Shown here: in pieces, positions 31,873 through 41,151 of the stretch
Position numbering within the stretch: the first letter of the stretch is position 1
Layout of the letters: the number at the start of each line of letters is the position of its first letter
From: Taibaiella sp.
GTDB taxonomy: Bacteria; Bacteroidota; Bacteroidia; Chitinophagales; Chitinophagaceae
DNA length: 64,000 bases
Reading direction: 5' to 3'
Assembly (NCBI GenBank): GCA_019739295.1
Contig: JAHHDV010000003.1
Coordinates: 36,842-100,841 of the forward strand
The notes under the pieces: model-generated
What the model saw: the letters and a program-made list of their open reading frames with translations, nothing else
Databases searched by the model: none
Told to the model about the DNA's origin: nothing
Translations under genes and position numbers: made by a program

Positions 31873-32979
31873 TTACCTTTTATAGACTCTTACCGCACAT
31901 ACATAATCTAATGTCTTGCGAACCTGGTCTTGCCGGTTAAGCGGCTTCAGGTTATTAACAGATGATGGTTGTATCTTATATTCTTTGGGAAGAGATTTAA
32001 TCAGGTCCAGTAAGATCTGGGATTTGATAGCATAAGTGGAAAATGTCTTTTTACCAATCAGCATACCGATTACATTTCCACTCCGGTCGAAGATAGGAGA
32101 CCCGCTCTGGCCGGGATTGGCAGGCAGATCCAGCTGATAGGAATTCTTATCTCCGCTTAAGCCTTTCTGACTGCTGATATACCCCTCGCTATATAAAGCA
32201 TCATCCTGAGGAAACCCTAATGAATAAATGGACTGGGCCAGCCCTGCACCGGAAGAGGAAATAGTATAAGGAATGTCTCCGTTTCCAAACCTGAATTTCC
32301 GGTCTTCTACTTTTAGGACAGCGATATCATTCGTTGCATCAAACCCTACCACATAAGCTTTATAATAATGACCGTTGTGTGTCTGGATAAAAATCGAATC
32401 CGCATTTTCCACCACGTGATAATCAGTAGCCAGGTATCCGTCATTGGTAATGGCAAACCCTGTTCCGATTACATTGCCAGTAATATCAGGGGTATCGATT
32501 TCGCTCTCCGCCTCATCCATAGTCTGCTTCATTTCTTCCTGGGAAGTCCTGATATGTTCTACATCCCTTTTCAAGGAAATAAATTCATTCTGGTTATGGA
32601 TCTTATTGGTATTGGTCGCCAGATAAAAAGTAACCGTGGAGGCGACGATTGCCAGGCTGGCAGCTACAGAAGCCATTCTGCCGTATTTCTTCCAGGTCTT
32701 TAACCAGACAGACCCGTGCTCCCCGGAAGTATGTGCAGCAGGAACAGCAGTCCGTATATTCCTATAAGCCGTTGTCAATGATTGAGCCTGCTTCCTAGCC
32801 TCCATCATGGCTGAACCTTCTTTCAGGTCTTTCATGAATCCTACCGCCTCTGTCCATTCTGCTCGCATATCTGCATCTGCCCTCAGCTGCTGATTGATCC
32901 AGACCAGTTCCTGGGCAGTCAATGTACGGGATACATATTTCTCCGCCCATACTATTATATTACTTCGATCCAGTTGCAT
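31873..32979 (-). CDS. Membrane-anchored trypsin-like serine protease with anti-sigma-like N-terminus
   Basis: The 368-residue protein has three parts. Residues 1-95 are cytoplasmic and helical, resembling the N-termini of Bacteroidota anti-sigma proteins (LTAQELVWINQQL, then ADMRAEW). One membrane helix follows at 103-120. The periplasmic part (165-350) is an S1C trypsin-like domain with the triad His188 (ATDYHVV), Asp218 (TNDIAVLK) and Ser292 (NPGQSGSP). No PDZ domain is present. The gene lies 15 bases after an ECF sigma gene, so the protein may hold that sigma factor. The anti-sigma role is inference. Confidence 0.8.
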   Translation of the reverse strand: MQLDRSNIIVWAEKYVSRTLTAQELVWINQQLRADADMRAEWTEAVGFMKDLKEGSAMMEARKQAQSLTTAYRNIRTAVPAAHTSGEHGSVWLKTWKKYGRMASVAASLAIVASTVTFYLATNTNKIHNQNEFISLKRDVEHIRTSQEEMKQTMDEAESEIDTPDITGNVIGTGFAITNDGYLATDYHVVENADSIFIQTHNGHYYKAYVVGFDATNDIAVLKVEDRKFRFGNGDIPYTISSSGAGLAQSIYSLGFPQDDALYSEGYISSQKGLSGDKNSYQLDLPANPGQSGSPIFDRSGNVIGMLIGKKTFSTYAIKSQILLDLIKSLPKEYKIQPSSVNNLKPLNRQDQVRKTLDYVCAVRVYKR

Positions 32980-32994
32980 TTTATGCTCTTCTTT

Positions 32995-33585
32995 TTAATC
33001 TACGGATATTTTATTCTTCTCCTTGTCAAAAAATATTTTTTTAAGCCTTGTCAGACATTTGTACTTCTGTGTTTTGGCATTTTCAGCATTGGTATATTTG
33101 AACTTTTCGGCTATATCCTGCATACTTTTATTTTCGATATAAAAAGCCTTGAGCAGCTCATTGCAGGGATAGCCCAGCTGGTCCATGGACAGGAATAGTT
33201 GTTGGTATCTGTACTCCTTTTCTTTAAACTGTTGAATATCAGCATCTTCATATCCTCCCTGCCATTGGTCCATCATATCATCCAGGTACAAAGTATCCGT
33301 ATGTGTCTTCTTATTGATCTTTTTCAGCCAGAGCCTTTTACAGATAGCGAACAGGTAAGTTCCTATGCTGGCGCTCAGGCAGAATTCGATCTCTTTAGAT
33401 TTCTCATACAGCACCAATACCGCTTCCTGAAAGGCATCCTCAGCATCTACATCCGCTCCCCCTTTACTGACAATCCACTTTACCAAAGGCTGATAATACC
33501 GCTCATAAACCTCATTCATCGCAGCCCGGTCATTACGGGCCAGGCACTCCAATAGTTCCGAATCAGTTATATACAAATTCTTCAT
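32995..33585 (-). CDS. ECF-type RNA polymerase sigma factor
   Basis: The 196-residue protein has region 2 (ERYYQPLVKWI, then DAEDAFQEAVLVLYEKS, TYLFAICKRLW) and region 4 (CNELLKAFYIENKSMQDIAEKFKYTNAENAKTQK is split here as LLKAFYIEN and MQDIAEKF), without regions 1 or 3, as in extracytoplasmic-function factors. It directs polymerase to special promoters when released from its partner. The only gene in its operon is the membrane protease downstream. Upstream, TACCTTTA is close to the housekeeping -7 element. Confidence 0.88.
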   Translation of the reverse strand: MKNLYITDSELLECLARNDRAAMNEVYERYYQPLVKWIVSKGGADVDAEDAFQEAVLVLYEKSKEIEFCLSASIGTYLFAICKRLWLKKINKKTHTDTLYLDDMMDQWQGGYEDADIQQFKEKEYRYQQLFLSMDQLGYPCNELLKAFYIENKSMQDIAEKFKYTNAENAKTQKYKCLTRLKKIFFDKEKNKISVD

Positions 33586-33755
33586 GATTTAATACAGAAT
33601 CCAGGATAAAGGTAACCCATATTTCCATTGAAATTTATCTAAAAGAAATATTTAAGACTTCCCACTTTTATTCTTTTATGCCTGGGCTGTGCATTGAAAA
33701 TGGAGACTTCCCCAAATTCCATAATTTCCCGTCATATATCCGATAATTTTTGGAT

Positions 33756-33763
33756 TACTTTTG
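33756..33763 (+). promoter_or_regulatory. Promoter -7 element for truA
   Basis: TACTTTTG ends 5 bases before the truA ATG, so the message would have almost no leader. Confidence 0.5.
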
Positions 33764-33768
33764 CACCA

Positions 33769-34522
33769 ATGAATCGATATTTTATCAGGGTGGCTTATGA
33801 CGGCACTGCTTTCAACGGTTCACAGATCCAGGGAGAACAACCTACTGTGCAGTTATATTTGAATCGCGTACTGAGCATTCTGCTCAGGATGGACATAAAA
33901 ACTTATGGGGCAAGCCGGACCGATGAAGGTGTTCATGCTTATGACAATGTATATCATTTCGATGGAGAAGTCAATGACACTGCTGACCTTTTGTACAGGA
34001 TGAATGCAATGCTCCCCAAAGAAGTCGCTGTTATCCATATATTGACGGCAAAAAAATCCAGAAGCCAATTGCCGGTTTGATGCAATCCAGAGAACATACA
34101 GGTACCGGATTCATTTTGAAAAAAACCCCTTTTTGCACCACAGATCATATTATTTTCCTTACAACCTGGATATCCGGGTACTCCGCCAGACTGCTGCAGC
34201 ACTCAAAGCCCACGAAGACTTTGAGACATTCTGCAAGAGAGGCCACCAATCTTTTACAACCATCTGCCGGGTATTTCACAGCGAATGGAGCGAAACGGAT
34301 TCCGGCCTGGAATATAAAGTAGCTGCAAACCGTTTCTTAAGGGGAATGGTCAGGGGCCTTGTCGGGACACAGCTGCAAGTGGCCAGGGGCCGATATGATG
34401 TAGAAGAATTTGAAAACAGGATCTCCGCAAAGGATTGTACCCTGGCTGACTTTTCCGTACCCGGGTATGGATTGTACCTGGAAGAGATACGCTACCCGGA
34501 AGATGAATTTGTACAGGACTAA
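33769..34522 (+). CDS. truA: tRNA pseudouridine(38-40) synthase, frameshifted
   Basis: TruA isomerises uridines 38-40 in the anticodon stem of many tRNAs. The N-terminal RYFIRVAYDGTAFNGSQ, the catalytic Asp in YGASRTDEGVHA and the C-terminal NRFLRGMVRGLVG are characteristic. ATG at 33769 fits the conserved start. One extra A in the A7 run at 34050-34056 splits the frame; without it AKNPEANCRFDA continues and the protein has 250 residues, the usual size. Confidence 0.92.
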
Positions 34523-34569
34523 TATATCCGCTGCTTAGCCGGTGATTTAAAATCGGTACAGGAGAGAGA

Positions 34570-35274
34570 TCAGAAGATCTCCTTTAACTGGCTCAAACAA
34601 TGGATCTCAAAAGTTGCCGGCAAAGCAGGTGTATCCGCCCGGGGATTGTAATAAATCTGCTCCCATCCGGCAGCCATCGCACCTTTAATATCCGCTTCCC
34701 AGCTATCCCCGATCATAATGGATTCTTCGATTTGCGCACCTGTTACTTCCAGCGCAAAATCAAAGATCTCCTTTTTGGGCTTCAGGCTCATAGACCTTTC
34801 GGATGTAATCACTTCGATAAAATAGTCCTGTATACCGGCATTGCGCATCTTGCGGTGCTGTACTTCCTCAAATCCGTTCGTAATAATATGCAACCGGTAC
34901 CCTTTGGCCCGGCAGTAATCCAGGATATCCCTGGCATAAGGCAGGAGCTGGTCCTGTTCCGGAAGCTGGGCTATATACACCTCGCTCATATTCCTGGCCA
35001 GGCCGGCATCAGCAATCTTATATCTCAATAAACTGTTCCAAAATCTCTTGTACCTCAGTTCATCCTGCCTCATAAAGCCATTTCTGTACCGCTCCCATAA
35101 CCTGTTGTTTTCTTCAGAGAAGATACCAAAGAACTCGGCAGGATCTGTGATACCACTTTTGGCCAATTCAAAATGATCCAGCAGGCTAAAGATTACTTTC
35201 TGAGCATTTCCCTCGAAATCCCATAAGGTATGGTCCAGATCAAAAAACAAATGCCTGTATTTAGAATCAATCAT
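34570..35274 (-). CDS. YjjG-type HAD hydrolase (noncanonical nucleotidase)
   Basis: A 234-residue haloacid-dehalogenase-fold phosphatase. Motif I is FFDLDHTLWDF with the nucleophilic Asp, motif II the IITNGF threonine, motif III the Lys in LKPKKEIF, and motif IV IGDSWEADIKG. Its closest known type is YjjG, which removes phosphate from abnormal pyrimidine nucleotides such as those of 5-halogenated bases. Its start overlaps the end of the gene before it by 8 bases, so they form one operon. Confidence 0.87.
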   Translation of the reverse strand: MIDSKYRHLFFDLDHTLWDFEGNAQKVIFSLLDHFELAKSGITDPAEFFGIFSEENNRLWERYRNGFMRQDELRYKRFWNSLLRYKIADAGLARNMSEVYIAQLPEQDQLLPYARDILDYCRAKGYRLHIITNGFEEVQHRKMRNAGIQDYFIEVITSERSMSLKPKKEIFDFALEVTGAQIEESIMIGDSWEADIKGAMAAGWEQIYYNPRADTPALPATFEIHCLSQLKEIF

Positions 35275-35605
35275 GCTTCTTGAGTACCTCCATTAGGGTT
35301 AAAAAGGACAATACACGGTTCTGAAAAGCCTGATACATTCTGGTCTGAAAGATCTCCTGCTGCTCCGTGAGGTATAAATCCAGGACTTCATGTATCTCAT
35401 CGATAAAAACCTGTATGATAATAATCACACTATCATCATCTTCTAATGGTGCGCAAAGCTTACTATACCTGTAGTCATGAAGCTGATTACCATTTTTATC
35501 CTTCTCACCGTAATAGTCGTTAATCCACCTAATAAAAGCGTTCAAAACCGGTCGCTCTACCTTACAGGAATGATTTAGGATATACATACCTTTTATGTTT
35601 TTCAA
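35267..35605 (-). CDS. Small protein of unknown function
   Basis: The 112-residue product (or 106 from ATG 35587, MYILNHSC) is soluble and mixed alpha/beta, with a hydrophobic strand VIIIIQVFIDEIHEVLDLYL. The start is weakly like DUF4286 proteins, but I cannot assign it with confidence. It precedes and overlaps the HAD phosphatase gene, so a link to nucleotide housekeeping is possible. Confidence 0.55.
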   Translation of the reverse strand: MKNIKGMYILNHSCKVERPVLNAFIRWINDYYGEKDKNGNQLHDYRYSKLCAPLEDDDSVIIIIQVFIDEIHEVLDLYLTEQQEIFQTRMYQAFQNRVLSFLTLMEVLKKHD

Positions 35606-35809
35606 AAAACGTGGGCAAAGGTAGGAATATATTTTGGCAGGAAATATGTAATTTAAGATATAAAGAACAATTTAATACAAAAAACAGGGCGTAGCTCTAT
35701 TGCCAAAATGCTTTCCAATCACCTGCTGAAGATAAGGAGCCGAATGCCCGTTCTTCAATTTAAAATAATAAAAATCTGACAATTACTATACAATTTCCTG
35801 ATATATTTA

Positions 35810-35817
35810 TACATTTG
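35810..35817 (+). promoter_or_regulatory. Promoter -7 element for the His-rich protein gene
   Basis: TACATTTG, 30 bases before the ATG at 35848. Confidence 0.45.
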
Positions 35818-35847
35818 CAGACGAACTAAATTGTATACTACAAATTC

Positions 35848-36238
35848 ATGAGTCACGGACACTCCCACCACGTAGAAGAAAACCCAAAAACTTCCAGTAG
35901 TGCAGCATTGTATTTTGTTATCCTATTGGTAGCGCTAGTTGTCGGATTATTTGGTTTTGTTCAAAGTATGAGTCATCATGATGAGGGTCATAGTAATGAT
36001 CATCATACTGATGCACCCGCAAGTCATCCAGAAGGACACCAGGCTGACAAAGGCCATACCTGGACTCATGAACCATCTTTAGAGTATAGCACAGTGGGCC
36101 TGACAGGCGGTCAACCTCCACATGTTACTTTAAAGCAAGATAACCAAGTATCTATGGAAGCGCAAAAAAGCTGTAGATAGCACAAAACATACTGTAGATA
36201 GCACTGCTGCTTCAAAAGAAGGAAATACTGCCCATTAA
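35848..36238 (+). CDS. His-rich single-pass membrane protein, frameshifted near the end
   Basis: This protein of about 129 residues starts MSHGHSHHVEE, has one membrane helix (AALYFVILLVALVVGLFGFV) and then a segment very rich in His, Asp and Glu (SHHDEGHSNDHH and further His residues), followed by a Ser/Thr/Lys tail with a repeated HTVDST-like unit. An extra A in the A6 run near 36166 causes an early stop at 36178; without it the frame ends at 36238. The His clusters suggest metal binding on the outer face. I know no family. Confidence 0.6.
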
Positions 36239-36292
36239 TCCTGCTTCAGACTCTTTACAGCGGTCCGATAGATTATTTCCATAATCTTTGAT

Positions 36293-37274
36293 ATGAAACA
36301 AGCCCAAACCATTGTCATCACGGGTGCTGCCGGTTTTATCGGTAGTGTAATGGTCGGTATGCTCAATGAATTAGGTTATACCCGGTTGATCCTGGTGGAT
36401 GACTTTTCAAGAAAGGAAAAAGCACAAAATCTGTTAGGTAAGAAATTTGACCAGAAGGTTCATAGGGAACAGTTTTTTTGATTGGCTGGCACAGCATCCG
36501 GGTACAGTAGATACCATCGTCCACCTCGGAGCCAGAACAGATACTACGCTTACAGATAAGCAGGTATTCAAGATCTTAAATGTAGATTATACCAAGAGGC
36601 TTTTCGAATGGTGTACAGAGCATGACATACCGTTTATTTATGCTTCTTCTGCTGCTACCTATGGTAATGGGGCACATGGATATCGTGATGATGAATCTTT
36701 GTTACCTCAGTTAGAGCCACTGAATCAATATGCCAGATCCAAACAGGAGATAGATCTTTGGATTACGGATCAAAAGAAAAAACCTCCTTTTTGGGCCGGT
36801 TTCAAATTCTTCAATGTATATGGCCCTAATGAAAGCCATAAGGGAAGAATGGCTTCCGTCGTATATCATGCCTACAATGAAATCCTGAAAAACGGTTATG
36901 TAACTTTATTCAAATCGCACCATAAGGATTACAAAGACGGAGAACAATTGAGGGATTTTGTATACGTTAAGGATGTGGTACGGGTTTTGATTTACTTTTT
37001 GGAACATCAACCCAAAAGCGGTATCTTTAATCTCGGTACCGGAAAAGCGGATACTTTCTTATCTTTAGTACAAGCTTTGTTTGAAGCTATCGGTCATCAA
37101 GGTAAAGTCAAATTTATAGATACTCCGGAGAACATCAGAGAAAATTACCAGTATTTTACTGAAGCAAATATGGAAAAGCTGAGGTTGGCAGGATATACGG
37201 GAGTATTTGCTGATATCCGGGAAGGTGTGGCTGATTATGCTGTAAATTATCTTGAAACTGCTGAACAATTTTAG
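36293..37274 (+). CDS. hldD: ADP-L-glycero-D-manno-heptose 6-epimerase, frameshifted
   Basis: HldD epimerises ADP-D-glycero-D-manno-heptose, the last step in making the heptose donor for lipopolysaccharide inner core. It is an extended short-chain dehydrogenase: GAAGFIGS binds NADP, the catalytic Tyr/Lys pair is in YARSKQE, and YASSAATYG and FFNVYGPNE are typical. An extra T in the T7 run at 36473-36479 breaks it between HREQFF and DWLAQ. The repaired protein has 326 residues. It complements the lipid A genes at 7-12 kb. Confidence 0.9.
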
Positions 37275-37371
37275 CCGGCAGGCTGAAGTTACCCATGAAT
37301 CTGAAGTACAGGTACACCAGGATTCTGAAATTGATTTTAATAAATTTTCATAAACTATATATAAGACCCGG

Positions 37372-38025
37372 ATGGAGTATAATACATCAAAAGAACTGAT
37401 GAAAATGCCTGAATATGGCAGACAACATTCAAGAGATGGTGAACTATGTCAAAACCATAGAAGATCCTCAGATAAGACAAAAAAAATGCGGAAGCGATCA
37501 TCGAGCTAATGGGTATATTGAACCCTCATCTGAAGAATGTAGAGGATTTCCGTCACAAATTATGGGATCATTTGTTTACCATTGCCGATTTTGATCTGGA
37601 TGTTCAGTCCCCCTATCCTATCCCTACCAAAGAATTATTATTCAAAAAACCGGAGGCGCTACCCTATCCTGAGGAAGGAAAAACACACCGGCATTTGGGA
37701 AAGAATATTCTTACGCTCATAGAGAAAGCCAAAGAGGAAACAGATGAAGAGAAGAAAGAAGCCTTTTCCAAAGTGATTGCTTACTACATGAAGTTAGCCT
37801 ACAACAATTGGCACAAAGAAATTATTCATGATGAACTGATCAAAGATGAAATTGAAATATTGAGCGAAGGACTGCTTCAGTACAATGTCGGTGATGTGCG
37901 TGTAAAATTCAATAATAATATCCGCAACAATCATAAAAAAACACCACACCAATAACAACCGCAACAACAATAACCGGAATAATAACAACCGGAATAACCA
38001 GAACAAGAAAAGAAATTATAAATAG
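37372..38025 (+). CDS. DUF4290 protein with Asn/Arg-rich tail, three frameshifts
   Basis: DUF4290 proteins occur only in Bacteroidota and have no known role. Repaired, this has 216 residues: MEYNTSKE, the conserved MPEYGRNIQEMV and ELMGILNPHLKN, a helical body, and a C-terminal tail made of NNR and NNN units ending KKRNYK. Three insertions are needed: a C near 37414, an A in A8 near 37488, and an A in A7 near 37938. The tail past the last break is what DUF4290 homologues show, which supports the repair. The tail may bind RNA, but that is inference. Confidence 0.75.
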
Positions 38026-38437
38026 GCATACACCCTTTTGAAGGTTCCGGCAGGGTGTTTCAATATACTATTAACTGCAATGGTCTATAAAGGCCAATAA
38101 TATATTTCATCGGCCAATAAAATCCTGTTCTTCCCCGGCTTAAAAGAGAAAGACCGCAACCAAAGCAAAAAGATTGGTAGGGAGAGAACAAATCAATAGT
38201 CCCTTCGGAACATCCATCTGCCGACTATATTTCAATGAATAAGCAAAAGAACCGGTGCATTGATCCATCTTTAATGGAAAAGTAATTGCACTGGCAATAT
38301 CCCTGTTCAGTAGAACGGTTTTCATATCAGCCTTCTCTTTATATCCTCATTTCAAAAGGAGGGAACCCGTTTATTTTTCAAATCTTTCCTTATTCCCTGC
38401 AAATTTTATATAACTATTCTCGATAATATTCACATTT
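38026..38437. other. Intergenic region with one doubtful small frame
   Basis: These 412 bases lie between convergent genes. A minus-strand frame at 38140-38325 could encode 61 residues ending in a hydrophobic stretch, but it has no family features or start signal, so I do not call it. A short inverted repeat near 38045-38060 may act as a terminator. Nothing else is evident. Confidence 0.4.
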
Positions 38438-39268
38438 TCAAGCTGGGAAACCATTCATCCTCTGGGGATGATCCATTATATGGACAAACCGCATTTGCTT
38501 CAACCATTGAGCATTTTTAAAAATACGATGGATATCCAGGAATCTGAATTTGGAGATCTTTCGATATTTCATTTCTTCATTGAATTCTTTGACAGCAAGG
38601 TATACTCCGGCATAATCATGGTGGTAATAAGAGCAAATATCGTCCAGGTAAATGGAAAATAAGGGCAAAAATTTTTCCGGTTGTTCTGCCTTTAATATTT
38701 CAAGTGCAGATTTCGTGGAACTGTAATAATCCAGATCAAAAGCAATATATCCGATGGGGCTTTCTTTCGTTATATGCTTCAACTCAGGGATCACGGTCTC
38801 CCTGACATCTCCAAGTACAATCTTTACATTTTTAGGCAGATGATCTCTCAATGGCTGGTATGCCATAGGATAGTCTCCTTTATGGTAAATATCCGGGTGA
38901 TCTCTGTAATCACTGGGTTGTGGCAATCCTTCTCCTGAATCAAATCCTATCAGATGGATATTCACACCATAAGCTTTTTCCAGGCGTTTTGCCAAGTGAT
39001 GCATATTGGTGAGCCCTGCCCCGGATGCCACTCCAAATTCAATAGCAGTAAATGATTTAATATTGTTTTTTACTGCCTCCCGGCAGGCAAAATCCAGTCC
39101 ATAGGCATTGTGCTGCCGGAATACCAAATCATATTTGATCCTGGATTTAATTCCGCCAAAAATACCGACAAATACGGAAAGTAAATTCAGATGGACAGGC
39201 TCTGTCAACCTTTCAACCAACACCCTGTTTAATATTCTTGATTTGGTAAGTTTTTTATATAAACTCAT
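38438..39268 (-). CDS. Class I SAM-dependent methyltransferase (TylF-like)
   Basis: The 276-residue protein has a Rossmann methyltransferase core: motif I AIEFGVASGAG (about 76-86), an acidic residue after IHLIGFDSGEG and the YIAFDLDYYSST segment that in macrocin O-methyltransferase-like enzymes binds a metal. Such enzymes methylate sugars or small secondary metabolites. The N-terminal KKLTKSRILNRVLVERL helix is of unknown role. It stands alone, with a very AT-rich upstream region, which could indicate transfer. Confidence 0.72.
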   Translation of the reverse strand: MSLYKKLTKSRILNRVLVERLTEPVHLNLLSVFVGIFGGIKSRIKYDLVFRQHNAYGLDFACREAVKNNIKSFTAIEFGVASGAGLTNMHHLAKRLEKAYGVNIHLIGFDSGEGLPQPSDYRDHPDIYHKGDYPMAYQPLRDHLPKNVKIVLGDVRETVIPELKHITKESPIGYIAFDLDYYSSTKSALEILKAEQPEKFLPLFSIYLDDICSYYHHDYAGVYLAVKEFNEEMKYRKISKFRFLDIHRIFKNAQWLKQMRFVHIMDHPQRMNGFPA

Positions 39269-39681
39269 ACTGGTTTATTGAAAACAATAAAAAGCAAAAA
39301 TATTATAAATATCAAACCCTATTACTTGCCATTATATTTTTATTTTTAAAAATGTTTAATATGCATTGTTTTAATATATTGTTTATAATATAATAATATA
39401 AGCATTTTTTAAAAATTTATAATATAAATAGTATAAAGACTGTTGTATGACTAAAGAAATGCAACGATTTCCTGATCATAACCAATCCGATATATAAAAT
39501 ATATTTACATATTAATTTAACCGTCATTCAATCAGGCCCCGGCTAAAAACTTACAACCCCAGGAACAATAGGAGAAATACCCGATCCCGGCAATGGATTC
39601 AAAATCAAAAAACCCAATAATGCAGGAATTAGGATACACCCCGTAGTAGTGAGGAAAATTTCCAATTTTAACCGGCAGGAT
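39269..39681. other. AT-rich intergenic region between methyltransferase and uppP
   Basis: Most of 39290-39500 is strongly AT-rich, with repeated TTTAATAT-like and TATAATATA-like strings, unlike the rest of the window. It is upstream of the methyltransferase gene. Between 39543 and 39690 the minus strand has an open hydrophobic stretch (ending PIVPGVVSF) without a start codon; it may be chance or the end of a lost gene. Confidence 0.45.
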
Positions 39682-40476
39682 CTAAATGACCTTCAGGTCC
39701 TGTCCTGTTATCAACAGGAGAATGATCACCATGCCTATGATGATTCTGTAATATCCGAAAGCTTTAAATCCGTATCGGGTCAATATTCCGATAAACGTCT
39801 TGATAGCGATAATGGCCACAACAAAACCTACCGCGTTCCCCACAATCAATAAACGGATTTCATCATGGGAGAAAACATTCCCTTCTTTGAAGAACTGGAT
39901 TAATTTAACCAGTGATGCGCCGAACATCATAGGAATAGCGAGAAAGAATGAAAACTCTGCAGCAGCTTTTCTCGTCAGCTGCTGGCTCATACCACCGATA
40001 ATGGTACTTGCAGACCGGGACACACCCGGGATCAATGCCAGGCATTGATAAATACCGATAATGAAAGATTGCTTATAGCTGATATTATCCGAATTGTCAA
40101 TTTTCGGACGGTTGAACCACTTATCTACAAACAGCAGGATAATACCGCCCAGGACCAAAGTAACCGCAACGGTCATGGGGGATTCCAACAGCCCGTCAAT
40201 AAAATCATTGAGTAAAAGGCCTAAAATAGATGCAGGAATAGCTGCTATCGCAAGTTTATAATAAAAATTCACGGATTTAAAGAACCTTTTGTAATACAAT
40301 ACCAGTACGGAAAGTATGGTACCTAATTGGATTATGATAAGAAACAATTTCAAAAACGGTGTTGGTTCCAAACCAAGAAGCGCACTGCCTATGATCATAT
40401 GACCAGTCGAAGAAACCGGCAAAAATTCTGTTAGGCCTTCTATGATTGCCAAAATTATGGCTTCCCAAATATTCAT
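39682..40476 (-). CDS. uppP: Undecaprenyl-diphosphatase
   Basis: UppP (264 residues) removes a phosphate from undecaprenyl diphosphate in the inner membrane, recycling the lipid carrier for peptidoglycan and polysaccharide. Both conserved motifs are present: [15 protein letters not shown] near the start and [10 protein letters not shown] further on, with seven or eight hydrophobic helices. ATG at 40476 ([10 protein letters not shown]) is chosen because it starts the conserved region; the open frame extends 58 residues upstream without conserved features. Confidence 0.94.
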   Translation of the reverse strand: MNIWEAIILAIIEGLTEFLPVSSTGHMIIGSALLGLEPTPFLKLFLIIIQLGTILSVLVLYYKRFFKSVNFYYKLAIAAIPASILGLLLNDFIDGLLESPMTVAVTLVLGGIILLFVDKWFNRPKIDNSDNISYKQSFIIGIYQCLALIPGVSRSASTIIGGMSQQLTRKAAAEFSFFLAIPMMFGASLVKLIQFFKEGNVFSHDEIRLLIVGNAVGFVVAIIAIKTFIGILTRYGFKAFGYYRIIIGMVIILLLITGQDLKVI

Positions 40477-40597
40477 AATGCTCTCTATTGTATCCAATGA
40501 AGTGCGAATATAGGATAAATGCATCACTTCGGATGATCGCGAGAACCATACTATCATACGGATCATGCAGGGCTTGTAATTTTTTTGAAAAAAATTA

Positions 40598-40650
40598 ATG
40601 CAATTATGTTGCGATAAAAAATAATCCTTACATTTGCAACACAATTGCAT
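40598..40650. promoter_or_regulatory. 15-base inverted repeat around a promoter, candidate operator
   Basis: ATGCAATTATGTTGC at 40598-40612 and GCAACACAATTGCAT at 40636-40650 are inverted copies with one mismatch. Each arm also contains a smaller palindrome of the form TGCAA-N5-TTGC. The arms contain the -33 TTG and the last base of the -7 element, so a bound repressor would block the promoter. The downstream genes suggest a metal-responsive regulator, possibly of the Fur family. Confidence 0.6.
40609..40636 (+). promoter_or_regulatory. Promoter for DUF4625 lipoprotein and TonB receptor
   Basis: TTG at 40609-40611, 17 bases, then TACATTTG at 40629-40636: both elements of the Bacteroidota promoter are present at an accepted distance. 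The ATG is 41 bases downstream. Confidence 0.7.
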
Positions 40651-40677
40651 TAGTTAATCCGTTTTAAATTAAATTCT

Positions 40678-41151
40678 ATGAAAAAAATCTTTGTAAGCTT
40701 ATTGGGCATCTCAGCATTCTCACTCTTCCTTACCGCCTGTACCAAGTCAGAGCCTGATCCGAGTAATCAGAAACCTACGATTGAAATTCTGCGGACATTG
40801 CCTGCAGCTACAACGGACATAGTATGTGAAGAAACACACGACAATGTCCTTATTGCTCATCCGGGAGAAACCTTAGAGATAGAAATGAAACTAAAGGACG
40901 ATCATGGTCTTTCCCAATATAAAATAGAAATCCATGAAAATGCAGACTGCCATGATCATGACCACAGACCTCTTAGTGAATGGTACTACAGTAATGTAGT
41001 GGATCTGTCCGGAACTGAAACCACTAAAACCGAAATCATCAGCATCCCTGATGATGCGGAAATCGCTCCATACCATATCGAGATCAAACTGATTGATGAA
41101 TCGGGAATGGAATCTGACGAATTAGAATACAATTTAGTACTGGAATCATAA
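40678..41151 (+). CDS. DUF4625 lipoprotein
   Basis: A 157-residue lipoprotein. The signal peptide ends with the lipobox LTAC (cysteine 21), and the mature part is a beta-sandwich of the DUF4625 type with a histidine cluster HENADCHDHDHRP near residue 85-97. DUF4625 genes commonly lie next to TonB-dependent receptors; the His cluster suggests a divalent metal such as zinc or copper. The stop codon overlaps the receptor ATG, so the two are translationally coupled. Confidence 0.82.
   Translation: MKKIFVSLLGISAFSLFLTACTKSEPDPSNQKPTIEILRTLPAATTDIVCEETHDNVLIAHPGETLEIEMKLKDDHGLSQYKIEIHENADCHDHDHRPLSEWYYSNVVDLSGTETTKTEIISIPDDAEIAPYHIEIKLIDESGMESDELEYNLVLES

Noticed and set aside
35685..35765. tRNA-like start GGGCGTAGCTCT
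   Set aside because: The following bases do not form an anticodon stem, T arm or matching acceptor stem.
37921..38000. AAC/CGG-rich tandem repeat as a DNA element
   Set aside because: It is explained as codons for the Asn/Arg tail of the DUF4290 protein.
38140..38325. Minus-strand frame of 61 codons with a hydrophobic end
   Set aside because: No family features, no start signal and no neighbours support it; only the length argues for it.
39543..39690. Hydrophobic open stretch on the minus strand after uppP
   Set aside because: It has no start codon and another frame over the same bases is equally open, so it may be chance.
40477..40650. N-terminal extension of uppP by 58 residues
   Set aside because: The conserved protein starts at MNIWEA; the extension runs across the divergent promoter and operator.
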